The notes under the pieces: model-generated | Told to the model about the DNA's origin: nothing | Seen by the model: only the letters and a program-made list of their open reading frames with translations | Databases searched by the model: none | Source: Paraphysomonas bandaiensis | Lineage: Eukaryota > Chrysophyceae | NCBI GenBank assembly: GCA_965644295.1 | Contig: CBFFRP010000318.1 | Span: 1-64,000, forward strand | Length of the DNA: 64,000 bases | Reading direction: 5' to 3' | Shown: positions 50,966 to 62,480 of the stretch, in pieces | How positions within the stretch are numbered: position 1 is the first letter of the stretch | How the letters are laid out: each line of letters begins with the position of its first letter | Program-made: the position numbers and the translations under genes

Positions 50966-52477
50966 ATGTCCTTATCTGATAAGAATCCTGATGATTTCAT
51001 TAATGAACTATCGTCCCGCTTAAAGGATGTGGATACATACACAAAACAACAAGAAGATAACAAAGAAGTTGTTCTTATTATTGGAAATACTGGTGCAGGA
51101 AAGTCAACGTTTGCTAATTATATCATTGGCAAATCCATGCGTGAAGAGAAGGTCAAGGGATCCCTCGAGAAAGGAGTTGTGTGTGATGATCCTGTTATGG
51201 AAATTGGGCATGGGTTTATCAGTAAAACAACATTCCCACACACACACTATGATCATCATAGTAGTTTAACATTCTGTGATTGTCCTGGTTTCTTAGATAC
51301 ACGTGATGCTCTATTCGATATTTCTAATGTATATGCCATGACAAAAGTTTCGAGATGTGCGAAATCAATCCGTGCTATAGTTGTGGTTCTTTCATATCAC
51401 TCACTGCTCACAGATCGTGCACGTGCAATTGCGGATACTTGCCGCATGCTGGAGACACTGTTTGGTAGAAGTAACTATTCAAGGCAGTTGCACTCTGTTG
51501 TGGTGCTGATCTCCAAAGCCCCTCCTTCTATGGATATCAGAGACATTCGGTCGTTTCTTCTGGAAGGTTCCGAGGCCTCATCGGCAGAAATACGCCATGT
51601 ATTTTCTCGAGCTCAGCTTTGCGACCCCCTGGAGCGTGAACCCGGATCACCTCGCCGAGTCGAATTGCTAGACACCCTTCGCTCGTGTTCTCCATTGGAA
51701 CCACATGAATTCACTTTCTGTCTCGCTCCAGAGTCACTGGAACAACTGGAGTCTGCTGTGAGAGCCTGCAGGTGTTCCTTGGTTGGTGATAAACCCTTGA
51801 ACATTGACGCTCTTTTGAATGAGACTTTTCGGTCTTCTCTCTGTCGCCTACGAAATCTGCTGAATACCTTGGAGCTATTGGGAAGCCCGCAGGTTCTGGA
51901 AATGCGTCAAGCAGTGGAGGAATCGATCGACCGCAGTATACGCCAATTGATACGGTCTAATAGTTGGAACCCCGACGACCAATTGCTTGCAAATATTGAG
52001 AAACTAAAACAGCGGTATTCTTTCCTCGAAGAAGCAGTGAAGTTTATCGAGGATTACGCTCTCAACCAGCTGAGGCAGCAGGCCGCCGATCGCGCTCGTG
52101 AAGAGGCTTTGGCCAAGGAGCGTGAACGAATCGAGCGAGAGGCCGCTGAAGCAGAGAAACGGCACCAAGCAGCGTTGCGGGAACGTGAGGAGCAAGAGCG
52201 CCGAGAAGCTCAGATTCGAAGGCAGCGCGAGGAGGCTGAGCGAGAGCGGCAATTACGACAGCAGCAGCTGGAGGCAGCTCAACGGGAGCGACGGGAAGCA
52301 GAGGAACGAGCTCGGCGGCGATACCACCCTGGACATATCGTTCACATGCCTGTCATGACAGTGTTTGGCCCGATGTTCGCTTCTGTATATACGTGCTGCA
52401 TGCGCGATAGTGACAGCCCTGGTTGTGCGTCTGGAGGTGGTCATCAGTCGATAAGAGTTAGTTATAGAACACTATGA
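50966..52477 (+). CDS. AIG1/IMAP-type GTPase, paralogue with long coiled coil
   Basis: 503 residues from the ATG at 50966; an upstream extension lacks an ATG. P-loop VLIIGNTGAGKSTFANYIIG (40-47 core), EKGVVCDDPVMEIGHGF, DCPGFLDTRD at 105-114, VVVLSYHSLLTDRARA. These closely match the divergent neighbour, so the pair arose by duplication. Residues about 370-450 are a highly charged Arg/Glu coiled coil (EAQIRRQREEAERERQLRQQ). The short C-terminus, with HPGHIVHMPVMTVFGPMFA and a Cys-containing tail, lacks the Met-Gly repeats and AT-hook of the neighbour. Nucleotide-dependent assembly is expected from the family. Confidence 0.87.
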   Translation: MSLSDKNPDDFINELSSRLKDVDTYTKQQEDNKEVVLIIGNTGAGKSTFANYIIGKSMREEKVKGSLEKGVVCDDPVMEIGHGFISKTTFPHTHYDHHSSLTFCDCPGFLDTRDALFDISNVYAMTKVSRCAKSIRAIVVVLSYHSLLTDRARAIADTCRMLETLFGRSNYSRQLHSVVVLISKAPPSMDIRDIRSFLLEGSEASSAEIRHVFSRAQLCDPLEREPGSPRRVELLDTLRSCSPLEPHEFTFCLAPESLEQLESAVRACRCSLVGDKPLNIDALLNETFRSSLCRLRNLLNTLELLGSPQVLEMRQAVEESIDRSIRQLIRSNSWNPDDQLLANIEKLKQRYSFLEEAVKFIEDYALNQLRQQAADRAREEALAKERERIEREAAEAEKRHQAALREREEQERREAQIRRQREEAERERQLRQQQLEAAQRERREAEERARRRYHPGHIVHMPVMTVFGPMFASVYTCCMRDSDSPGCASGGGHQSIRVSYRTL

Positions 52478-52865
52478 AATAATGCCATAATATATGCTAA
52501 ATAAGGGCTAGGGAACAGTATACCTGTAGTTTATAGTGAGTAAAACAAAGTTTTATCAGCTGAAACCTCGAAATTATGTCGAGATAACTAATGAAAACAT
52601 GGTTATTTCGCTGATTTAAACTCACTTTATTATTACAGCATAAAAGTAACAGATATGATCATAACTCATTTAATGACAGGTTTGAAATAACGTTAATAAT
52701 ATTTAAATCCGACTAAACTGGAAGGCAATTTGTGTAAAATCCATACACTCCACAACACTTATTTCAAGAACAATTAATACCATGCTTTTCAACCGACAAC
52801 GACAATAAGAAACGAAAAGCTTAGACGACTTTGTCGGAAACAATTATGTTCGAGGAGCAGTAACT
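52478..52865. other. Intergenic
   Basis: AT-rich spacer after the GTPase gene. No feature recognised. Confidence 0.4.
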
Positions 52866-53304
52866 TTAGTACTCAGGGTCGGCCCAGGGAGAAGTCTCAT
52901 AGAAATTATAGGAAACGAGCCCCTCATGCTGACCCCTTGACCACTAAAACGTCACCATTAGGGATGTATAGAGTACCCTGACCGTGTTTCATCCCTTCTC
53001 TCCACTCTCCATCATATGTCATGCTTGTGCCACTAAATAAAACTTCCCTTTGCCTGTTCGCAGACATGAAGCTCTCATGGAATAGCAGAGCAAGGAACTC
53101 ACCATCAGGAAATCTTTCATGTAGTGATAGTGAGGAGAATAGCTGATGGAATAACGGATTCCATGATCTTTGAGCTTCTGGTCTTTTCGCAGTTGCAAAT
53201 AAATGTATACTGATTACAAATCCTCCATACTGTCTCATAGCATCCATATATATATCCATACTCACATATCCTCCTGTAGCTAGACTGCTATTGCTTATGA
53301 TCAT
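52866..53304 (-). pseudogene. MORN-repeat protein, frameshifted
   Basis: From ATG 53304 the minus strand reads MIISNSSLATGGYVSMDIYM, then WNPLFHQLFSSLSLHERFPD, and a MORN unit YDGEWREGMKHGQGTLYIPN, stopping at 52924. In the +1 frame, starting within a few bases of the end of that unit, it continues as WSRGQHEGLVSYNFY and ETSPWADPEY to TAA at 52866, a natural MORN continuation. A single-base frame error near 52950 would explain both. The gene is short for a MORN protein and may be a truncated duplicate. No RhoGAP or kinase domain is visible. Confidence 0.55.
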
Positions 53305-53741
53305 AGCTAACCCTACACAGTATATACGTACAGTATACGGTATACCTCTACCCACATAGACGTAGCTAGGCTTTGTTATTGCTTTCTATTGGTATACGTC
53401 ATATACAGCAGAGTACTACGTACCGCCGTCCTCATGTACTTGTCAAAAGTTCACTGCGATAGGATACCTATGCATACAGTATACAGGACTACTCGTACAG
53501 CAGTATACATATGTTCAATGATACATACAGCAGTACACTCCACACCTACACGGCATACATAAAGTACCTACACCCCACAGCTACACGCACATATTCTTCT
53601 ACTTAGGCCCATATGATCATACACACACCTCACATACTCACATAGTTATCCCACTCACATACATACACATCTATCTCCCATTAATCTATCTAACCTCATG
53701 TTAATCCCCTCCCCCTCTCCCCTCCTATAACCCCTCTCATA
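53305..53741. other. Intergenic
   Basis: C-rich on the plus strand (CACACC, CTCCCC patches near 53640-53740) with many TATAC motifs. It is the upstream region of the seven-TM gene. No gene supported. Confidence 0.4.
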
Positions 53742-54926
53742 ATGTCCATCATATCCTCTAATCTCGCCTTTAAAATCGGTCTCTTTGGGGTCCTCATCTT
53801 CACCATCGTCTTATCTCTCGGCATCTTCTCACGTATACATGCTATTAACAAATACACAAAGCGTGTCTTTCTTCTCTTATGTATCTCAGCAATATTCGAG
53901 CTCCCTCGTTACTATCACATGGTTATACATAGAGTGTATTCAGGTCAAGTGGTTTATTCCATGCATTTAGTTGCAAATTTATTTTATTTTGCATCATTTT
54001 CATGTCTTTGCTTTTGTTGGGGTGATGCATTACGTGCAATGGATTTAGAGGAACTTTTTGCTGCAAAACAACGACGAAATATGCGTATTGTTATAGTGGC
54101 GGCTAATATCATATTCATGGCACATACCTTATATGTCATATATGTATGTCTCACTGTTGATAATCTTGAGGCATTCTTTGACGAGAGGATATTTCGTGTA
54201 TACACGATATCCGATACATTTAAAAACTTCATTATGGGGTTATTTATTGCCAAATTTGGTGGTCAACTGTATGCCCGTGTGGAGAACTATTCGGCTTTCT
54301 ACTCTCGTAATTCCACAGATGTCGTGGAAAGCACCAAACACCTTCTGACAGCAGCTGGAAAGCTGAAATATTTGGTTATTATTATTAATTTGTGCTTTAC
54401 ACTACGTGTTCTGGCAGTGACTTTGTGGATGGCAAGTAACCGGACCACTGAAAATCAAGAACCTACCTCTTTCCCGTCCTGTAGTTTCATATATTGGATT
54501 GTATTTGAGATTGTTCCGGTTGTGGTACCTGCCCTGGCACTTTGTTTTACCATGGGATGGTTAGCAAGGCTATGGGGGGGAGTGTTCATTGACAGAAACA
54601 AGCCTAAAGCTGAACCGGTGCAGAGATGTTCTAGGTACAGCTCCGACTCCAATATCATTAGTGACGATAGTAGCCTAGAAGCCAACTTGCGCACAATGGC
54701 GCAGCCGTTCTTGACGGCTCCTATTGATGAGGAGGATGGGGAGAAAGGGGTTTTTAATCGATTAAGTAGCGTGAGTGGTGAGTTTGTAGATGTGGATATT
54801 GATCGCAACAGCAATGGAGCACCTCTTTCAGCTCGCGGTGCAACAAGCGATCAATCTAAGGAGTCTAATGAAAAGTGCAACAACGGAGGGAAGCTGTCGA
54901 TTAATAGTATATTTTCATTCCTTTAA
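53742..54926 (+). CDS. Seven-transmembrane protein
   Basis: 394 residues, no introns. Seven hydrophobic segments can be read: IGLFGVLIFTIVLSLGIF, VFLLLCISAIFEL, HLVANLFYFASFSCLCFCW, IVIVAANIIFMAHTLYVIYV, FIMGLFIAKF (weak), YLVIIINLCFTLRVLAVTLW and WIVFEIVPVVVPALALCF. A Ser-rich cytoplasmic tail with SDSNIISDDSS and acidic stretches follows. The pattern recalls TOM1/TOM3-like and GPR137-type seven-TM proteins, but I cannot fix a family. It is likely a membrane receptor or trafficking protein. Confidence 0.7.
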   Translation: MSIISSNLAFKIGLFGVLIFTIVLSLGIFSRIHAINKYTKRVFLLLCISAIFELPRYYHMVIHRVYSGQVVYSMHLVANLFYFASFSCLCFCWGDALRAMDLEELFAAKQRRNMRIVIVAANIIFMAHTLYVIYVCLTVDNLEAFFDERIFRVYTISDTFKNFIMGLFIAKFGGQLYARVENYSAFYSRNSTDVVESTKHLLTAAGKLKYLVIIINLCFTLRVLAVTLWMASNRTTENQEPTSFPSCSFIYWIVFEIVPVVVPALALCFTMGWLARLWGGVFIDRNKPKAEPVQRCSRYSSDSNIISDDSSLEANLRTMAQPFLTAPIDEEDGEKGVFNRLSSVSGEFVDVDIDRNSNGAPLSARGATSDQSKESNEKCNNGGKLSINSIFSFL

Positions 54927-55514
54927 CATGATCACAATTCGTGGTAGAATTGCCTTGTATTTGTCAAAGATATCTATAGTTCTGGATGAAGTTACTTCTG
55001 TGATGACTATTTTGTGTAAAGTATTGTTTTATTGGTCGCTTGTACTGTGCACAGAGTTGTCGGTTATGTACATAATATTTTGAAATAGTAACATCTTAAT
55101 TAGTGTCATAATAGAATTTCCATGTATTCGTTGTATTTCTAGTGACGTCGTTTCATCAATATAATACATACCATGGTACATGGTTAGCATGTCAGCATCA
55201 TATGAGCTTAATGTTAGGCAATGTGAGTCTCCACAGGCACGATGAAGATGATTGTTTTGAGCACTATTACACTTCCCAGGCAACGACCTATTTGTCTTTG
55301 CGCGAACTTAGTTATAATATTGGCCTTATTCAATTGTCGTCACACGTCGTATTTCTGAGTTTTGAGAGGTGAGATGACATATTATTAAACCTCGTCAATT
55401 AAGTGGAAACCCCTGTAGTCAAATGGTTGAAAAATCTAGTCATTCAATGGTTCACATTATCATTTACCAATTGATGGTATAAATAGAAATTTCACAATTG
55501 TAGGATAGGCAAGG

Positions 55515-55682
55515 ATGTCTTCAGGGCAGCATAGACAACCGACACTACCATCGAATAATACCATTCAGGTACAGAAGTTGACGCAATATCTTTCAAGATA
55601 TACTTTGGTTTCGAAACAACCGTTTTCGGATATTGTTTTTGTGTGTAAGGAGAGGTTGCTGCGCGATGTTTTGACTTTATAG
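55515..55682 (+). CDS. Small hypothetical ORF
   Basis: 55 codons: MSSGQHRQPTLPSNNTIQ, then KLTQYLSRYTLVSKQPFSDI and VFVCKERLLRDVLTL, stop TAG. Composition is protein-like in an AT-rich region. It may be a short protein or a relic of a longer gene; no domain is recognised. Confidence 0.25.
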   Translation: MSSGQHRQPTLPSNNTIQVQKLTQYLSRYTLVSKQPFSDIVFVCKERLLRDVLTL

Positions 55683-55929
55683 ATTGATACTAACATGAGA
55701 ACATGAGTGACACTGGAAACTCCCCAGACACCAAGATTTTTTCATGACGTTTACAAAAAAGGAACTTCAGGATATATATATACATTATGATTGCGTTAAG
55801 AAAACGAAGCGTCTAGATACCTAATTGAGCGGTGAAGTCCTGCCTATTATGGTTCTATATATCTCTAACTGCTTCTAGACCTGACCTATTCAACCTCAAT
55901 GTTCTGTAATATTATATACGTAGCTACAT

Positions 55930-56440
55930 TCATGCCAGTACAATTTTGTGACTGGGTTTTGTAATTAAAAATGGCTATAGGTTCTTCTTTGACTAAGGTT
56001 TTACACCAAAGTTATAGTGTGACAATAGGTAACTCCACGAAATAAATTGACTAGAGGCTAAATTATATTTCCCTTTCTAGGGGTCTCTAATTCTAAAAGT
56101 ACACCAACAAACACTACATACGATATATATTATACTGGCCTCATGTATATATATGGAGTATTTTATTATTGGCAGTAGATATGTAAGCATGGAGAAACTA
56201 GACAGAAATAATCTGTTAAATACTAAAATCTATATTTCTGCTATTTTTAGCACTACGAGAACTACTTGTGCGCCACAAGTACCAAGGTGAGACTATATCG
56301 TCGCTGGCAATCATGCAGTGCGCAGGCAAAATGGTGATACATGTATATGTGGCAACGTTAGTTTTTCTTCGGTGCTTACCTACCAAAACACCACCAAAAA
56401 GTGCCTGTCCATCTTAGTTGAGGGATCTACTATATATATA
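55930..56440 (+). repeat. Composite dispersed repeat, copy 5
   Basis: Left half has TTGACTAAGGTTTTACACC and TTGACTAGAGGC; right half has CTACGAGAACTACTTGTGC, AAGTACCAAGGTGAGAC and the CAAAACACCACCAAAAAGTG block. Order matches 770-1440; sequence is more diverged. Confidence 0.5.
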
Positions 56441-57346
56441 TCTACTGACCTCTATCTAAAGAGTAACAAGGAGAGAGAGAGGAAGACAACATTTTTCCCA
56501 AACCCCAACAATTATATATAGTATCTTCTTGGCATTTTAATTAGGATATATATGGAGAAGATTATTTGAAGTTGTTTGAAACGTAAGGGTGTGGACTGTC
56601 TGTTTGTTTTTTTTGCAAACATCCTCCGCGCTGTAGACTTATGTTCCGTACAGACTTGATACTAGCCATGAATTCCAACAACCTACTAGTACACAGGCTT
56701 GCGTAACAATTAATTGGTTTTCATTTCTTGCCAATTAATTGGATGGCTTAAGATGTATAGTGATTAGTGACTAGTAACCAAACGTCAACAATGTTGACCT
56801 CAAATATATATCATGTGACTACACTACAGCTAATAAAAGTAGAAAACGATGCATACCATACCTTAACACACACTTTTCACGTTGGCGCCACATTTCAACT
56901 TCTTTGTGTGAACGAAAGAACTTATTAATACAATACTATTATACATTCTATCTAACTAAACCCAAGGTAATACTGTAACACCAAAATGGAGGATATACGA
57001 GTGTACCCCGAAAAGATAACATTCACAAAATTATTGTATGTATAGCAATATACCTTACTCAACAATAGATATACCATGTATAATTGTATATGTAGACACT
57101 GTGCACCATATATCGCAAAAAAACAGTACAAGCCGAACAATACGAGTTGCAAAAAATACACCAATGTATGCACACATTGGTTCAATGAAAGACAATAGGG
57201 ATTCGAAAACCCGATAAGATTGTATGATCGAACACAATAAGAACGCTAGCAGTACTAGTCGTCCTATAATAAAACAAGGATATAGTATATAGTATGTCAT
57301 ATTTAGCATGACTCAAAGAAGGGTACATCCTTCACAAAACAATAGT

Positions 57347-58885
57347 TTACATGTGGTGTAGGTGATAGGGTGAACTACTCGGTGCGTGGGATGCGTAGTC
57401 TATATTTTGTACCACACTCGAAGCATTATTAGCAGTAGTTTGGCGTTGAGACACTGCGTGATGCAAGTGATCACGGTGTGCGATATCCAGATGGGATATA
57501 GGGAAGAGAGGGATATTATTTGCAATTCCAATAGCATCTGTTGCCCAATTCGGCGTCTCAAAAGGGTATGGTGAATAATATGAAACGGGGACATGGGGTG
57601 GTTGACGAGAACGATAAGCAAAAGAATGCGGGTACAGGTACTCTGGATGAATTGGATACTCAGGCGGTGGGGTCCCGGAATTCCATGCAGCAGGACTTGA
57701 CTCACTCCCTGCGTGCAAAAGTTAAAACCAGAGGGTAGACACATTTGTTAAATATTAGATCCGCATTATTACCTCCATTGGAGTCTGCTTTATCATTGCC
57801 ACTATCGGCCCCTTGTGTCTCTGAATCTTCGGTATCTCCACCTTCACTCCGGAGGCGCCTGGCCGCCTGACGGCGACGTGCCTTCTCTTCTTGTAGACAT
57901 CCTCGTCTTGGGGATACCCTGAAGTAACCGCAGTACGCACCGACACCGGTGCTATGTTGGAACGGACGCCCTTCAGAAGGAGGGCGATACTTCCCAAGTA
58001 TACCACACCTACTACATGCAGCAACCCATCCTACGATTATACAACACACAGTTAGCTCTATAAGATTATACTAGACTGAGAATATTATACCAATACTGCA
58101 AAATGCAATACAATCTACACGTGCACCACAAATACTATTACAGTAAAGCACATGTGGCACAGTCGGACAGTGTTAGGGCAGACACAGTTACCTGTTTGCT
58201 GAGAGTGTGGTGATACTTTCGCATCATCTTTCTGCTTCTCATTTTTCTGTTCGCTCCTCTGTACTCGCCGTTTCTTTTTACCGCTCTTATCATCTGCAAC
58301 ACTAGCACCGTCCACGCATCGCTTGATACCCGATCGGCACTTGGGTCTCTCCCCATCACAAATGTTAGAGGTAGAGTTCTCACGGCATGTGTTTTCCGCC
58401 GAAGGCAGGGGGGCTTCGGTATCAGTAGCCTCTGAAACTTTAGACCGGACAACTTCTTTTGAGTCTAAAGGAATATCACCCCGCCCATCCCCACGAATAT
58501 ATCGTCTATAAGAATCCTCTTTCTGTCGACCTGTAGATTTACCTGGCTCATCCATATTTACATGTTGTTCCCGATAACGGGACGACGGGTGATGTATCCC
58601 TAATTGTCGGTATGACGCCAGGAATTCATCTACAGACAACCCTGCAGAGCGAGCTGCCTCTTCGAGAGGTAGATGAGCCAATCTACGAATATGAGAGGCA
58701 TCAGGTGGCAATGCAGAGGTTTGCGGGCAATCCACAGGTCTCTCTCGAGGTCCTGAATGAGTACATGAGACGCGAGAAGTGTGATGCCTCCTCATCCCCA
58801 TCGATTCAATTGGTGGAGTTTTCTGGAGTAAGAGAAGTGATGTAAGAGCGTCATCAACACCACTCTGCTGGTCACTATCATCCAT
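57347..58885 (-). CDS. RWP-RK-like regulatory protein (3 exons)
   Basis: Exons 58885-58192, 58030-57773 and 57708-57347, all joined in phase 1, encode 437 residues. Residues about 65-105 read RRLAHLPLEEAARSAGLSVD followed by FLASYRQLGIHHPSSRYRE. This matches the helix-turn-helix of RWP-RK domains (H-LP-EAA--L--s---L---R-LGI), but the signature RWPYRK is replaced by HPSSRYR. A basic stretch KSGKKKRRVQRSEQKNEKQK is a likely nuclear signal. Exon 2 has CSRCG and later YCGYF ... GCL, possibly zinc-binding, and exon 3 is Pro/Tyr/His-rich, activation-domain-like. Probable DNA-binding transcription factor; degenerate motif makes this moderate. Confidence 0.7.
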
Positions 58886-61715
58886 ATCAGTGTTTGCTGT
58901 GATAGAGATGTGCTATACGTATATATTCATATGATGACTGTGTGTATGTATGTATGTGTATGTGTGTTACTGCAGACTGCAGGACACGTTGAGAGGATGT
59001 GAGTGTGTGTGAGGGGGTTGAGAGGAGGGTAATCAAGTGGGAAGAGTGTTGATATGAGATGCTCTCATATATGGTGTGAGGAGTTGCATGGAAATGACCA
59101 TGACACACAGAGCGTGTCTATTGCTGTATACATACATACACATACACGCACATACACACACATACCTCTCTATGTATGGACTATAGTATATGGGGATACA
59201 CGTATATGTATACATGCCTCTCTTTGTACCATTTATTGGACTGTGACGTCTACGTATATACAGCAGTATACCGTATACTCCACCATTGCTTCTAAGAATT
59301 CCATTCCTAGAAATTGCATAAGGAGAGCTGCAATTTTCCTCTGCCCCAAACACACTCCCCTAAAAATTAACATTTTATCAGTCAAAAATGACTTCTATTT
59401 ATAGAAAACCAGGATTTTTATATATTGGTACAGACTCTACTGTATATTTGCCTGTACAGTGGAGTGTCTTCACATCATAGCTATGAACTGTGGAGTATAG
59501 ATGTACTTTAAAGCATATATATACAGTACAGTGTTATTTCCTGTATTGTCAAGTGTGTTTGAAAGCTCATCTTCTTATCAACCTATCAGATCAGATCACC
59601 ATACGACTGAAGCATACATACATACAGAGACAGTGTCCCTACAGAGCATGCTCATGTATCTTCATGTCGATCTAAAGCATCTGATCTGTATGAGAGTGCA
59701 TTCATTCATTGGGTACAACAACTCGTGCAGTTGATCTCTCATATGATCAAGTGGCACCCATTTTAAAAGGACGTAACGATTCTCTGTAGAATATTACGAG
59801 AATTTTCTCTCAATGGAAACATAATCATGCTATGGAATGAAAAGATGATCGTACAGCGTACCCGATATTGTTTGAAGAGTGGAGGTCCCACTTCAAAGCA
59901 GCAGATGTGCCACGACCGTAGCTGGGAATCTATGTTCCATGTTCCATGTTCCATATTATAGCGGCCACTCAGTCATCCCGAATGAAGCGTCGTTTGCGTG
60001 GAGATTACTTCATCGTTTTTTCTTTGTTGGTCGCAAAGTTTGTGGTAATTTTTTGAAACATTAACTCTGTCCCTTGCTCTCGAGGTGATATAGGACTGTG
60101 CTCCTTACAATCGATGAAGACTGGTACATCACATCGTGTGTATGTTCCCTACAGTGTGTTGCGCTGCTGTTAATATATGGTGTGCACCAAATGGCGAAAC
60201 TGCAATGCATCTCGTCACTTGAATTAAGCAATGTTTTAATGAAGTTGACGATGGTATGTATGATGTAGATTTGTGGCAGCGGTGGGAGAAACGTGGTGCA
60301 TATTTGTATTGCTTTCGTGTGAATTATTTTTTCAATAAATATATTTTACAGTACTGCAATTAAATACCAAGCCGTGATATATACTATACTGATGAACCAA
60401 TCTTAAAGCATTACAGCTACTGTGGAAAGTATAAAGCCAGAGTTATACGCTCAAAGATATCATATACATGATTCATGTTTCAAATATCAAATAAGAGGAG
60501 AGACAATAGAAGAGTACACGTTAGGAAATTATTAAAAAGGGTTTTACTAAATTTTGTAGAATGAAAATTAAGGGAATGATGAATACTAGAGCATAGTTTA
60601 AAAGTTGTGAATTAATTTTATTACTTGTAACCATTACTTGCCTTGAATAATACAGTAGTTAGAGACAGTACTATATCACTTTGTTTGCTATGGCATACTG
60701 CAGTAAGTTTCAGAGCTATTTTGAACAATTAAAATCTGTATTTTGAGTTTTATCAATCACAACCGTTATCACATTGTGAATAATAAAGTAGAGTGAGAGA
60801 CAGTGTCATTTCAAAATAGTTCATTACAGCTAGCTGCATGTATGTCACCAAAGATTTAATAATATTGATAGGTAGTAGTGAATGGCTGTAGCAAAAATAG
60901 GTCATTTATGAAGCTGTAATGTACAAGAATAAGGATAAAGTAGTGAAGATTGTAGTATAATATGTGTTGAGTTCTGCCGTATGATGCAGTATATATTGTG
61001 CTATTGAAGTGCGTTAATAGTGTGCAATAGGTGAAGTCAACTCGTAGGTTTAACGGGTGAGTAGAGTTTTACAAAGGAATTAAATTCAGTTACTGGCGTG
61101 CGACTATATTAGATATAGGAGTGACTGGTGAACATATTATGATAAACATATGTTGCTGATAACAGATGTTTCATCAGATGTTACATGAATATGTCGTGGA
61201 GTGTTCAGATTGATAATTATATTTCTTACCTGAGAGTACATTGTGTTCAACAAAGCAAGGTTAAGGATTAATTGCAGAGCAAAGTTAACTTCAGTGAAAT
61301 GTCCAATTCTAACATGGTAGCGAGTGATATATCGCATCATACTTCAGAACTCAGCAATATGAGAAGTAGATAGTAGTCATGATCATTTTTTGAAGTTTTG
61401 AGTAAAAAGATCATATATAGGGTTGGAAATTATCGGGACTATAGGGACATAAGGGCATCGCCCGAACAGTATTGAAGTTATCGTAGTATACATAGGAATT
61501 CTGTAGAGGGCAAAATTGGAGTGGATAGCAGGATGTTACAGAATTTTTATATGAATATTTTTAAAGGTCGAAAACTAACTGTATATTGCTGGGAAACTAT
61601 TTATAGTTTTAGCTATGTGGATTAGGTCCGCAGACTAGATGGAATTGGGTATTCACCTCGTCTAACAGGGGAGCATACTGTAGCCATAAATTCAAAAATT
61701 CAAATGATGTATGTC
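58886..61715. other. Long intergenic region
   Basis: CA/TG-rich simple sequence at about 58935-58970 and 59126-59166, and a triple TTCCATG repeat near 59933-59951. A 40-odd-codon frame near 60226-60363 looks protein-like but has no start or splice support. Nothing else recognised. Confidence 0.4.
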
Positions 61716-61864
61716 TCACACTTCGTCGTCACAGTCGAATGAAAATTGGGCTGTTTCTGATGACCAAGTCCGGTGTAGCTCCATAGCAATCTTCATTTCA
61801 TGGGAATCGAACCCCACAATCTTCGGATGAGCTAGGATGTGATCAGGAGCATCAGAAACCGACA
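61716..61864 (-). CDS. Candidate orphan terminal exon
   Basis: The minus strand has an acceptor-like GCTGGCAG and then SVSDAPDHILAHPKIVGFDS, HEMKIAMELHRTWSSETAQ and FSFDCDDEV before TGA. GC content and codon use are gene-like against an AT-rich background. No upstream exon was found, so it may be the 3' end of a gene broken or degraded upstream. Family unknown. Confidence 0.4.
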
Positions 61865-62480
61865 CTGCCAGCGAAGAATTTTATCATTTCTGTATGTTGC
61901 ATTGGTTCTACGTCACCTGCTATTACCTCACGCTTCTGTAATGCGTAGCTATATGCCTGTAATGTGTAGTGTGTAGTTATAGGCCTGTAATGCGTAGCTA
62001 TATGCGAGTACAATTCATGACTAGGTTTAGTATTTAATACTATAATTGGCTAGATTGAGTCATTTATTGCTTTGACTAGGTTTTTACACCGAAAATAGTA
62101 TGACTAGGAAATTCAACCAAATTGACTAGGTTGAATAATATATCTCAAGAGCGTTTTTAGATATAACCAAAAAAATGTGGCTTATAAGCAATTCGATATA
62201 TAGTTCTACGTTTGTAAATGATGAACGTGGGAGGCGTAAGAGACGACAGAGAAGTCACTACTTCATTTGATTGAAGTTATATATATTACTACTCCAGGTT
62301 CCAGGTAGTAATCGACAAAATGAACACACAGATAAGAAATTAATAGGCAAACAAACTATATTTGACAACTACAACAGCCTACACTAAACAAAACTTCAAA
62401 AATAATCCGCAGTCATGCCAGCAGCAATATACGGTATACTCCATTTACTTTAATTCATTCTGTAATGGTGTGTGATATCA
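61865..62480. other. Intergenic with repeat copy
   Basis: AATGCGTAGCTATATG occurs at 61941 and 61989, with a related AATGTGTAG unit between them. The GACTAGGT repeat follows at 62010-62160. No gene supported. Confidence 0.4.
62010..62160 (+). repeat. Dispersed repeat, copy 6 (left half only)
   Basis: Contains GACTAGGTTTAGTATTTAAT, TTTGACTAGGTTTTTACACC and GACTAGGTTGAATAATATAT, matching 880-955 of copy 1. The right-half hairpin block is absent. Confidence 0.6.

Larger units (their letters stand above)
54927..57346. other. Intergenic with small ORF and repeat copy
   Basis: Includes the small frame at 55515-55682 and the composite repeat at 55930-56440. The rest is AT-rich; nothing else is supported. 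Confidence 0.4.

Noticed and set aside
60226-60363. Protein-like stretch in the long spacer
   Set aside because: About 45 codons with no clear start, splice signals or motif; likely chance.
61790-61815. tRNA T-arm (GGGGTTCGATTCCC on the minus strand)
   Set aside because: No matching acceptor, D or anticodon arms, and the T-stem pairs poorly; the sequence fits a coding exon better.
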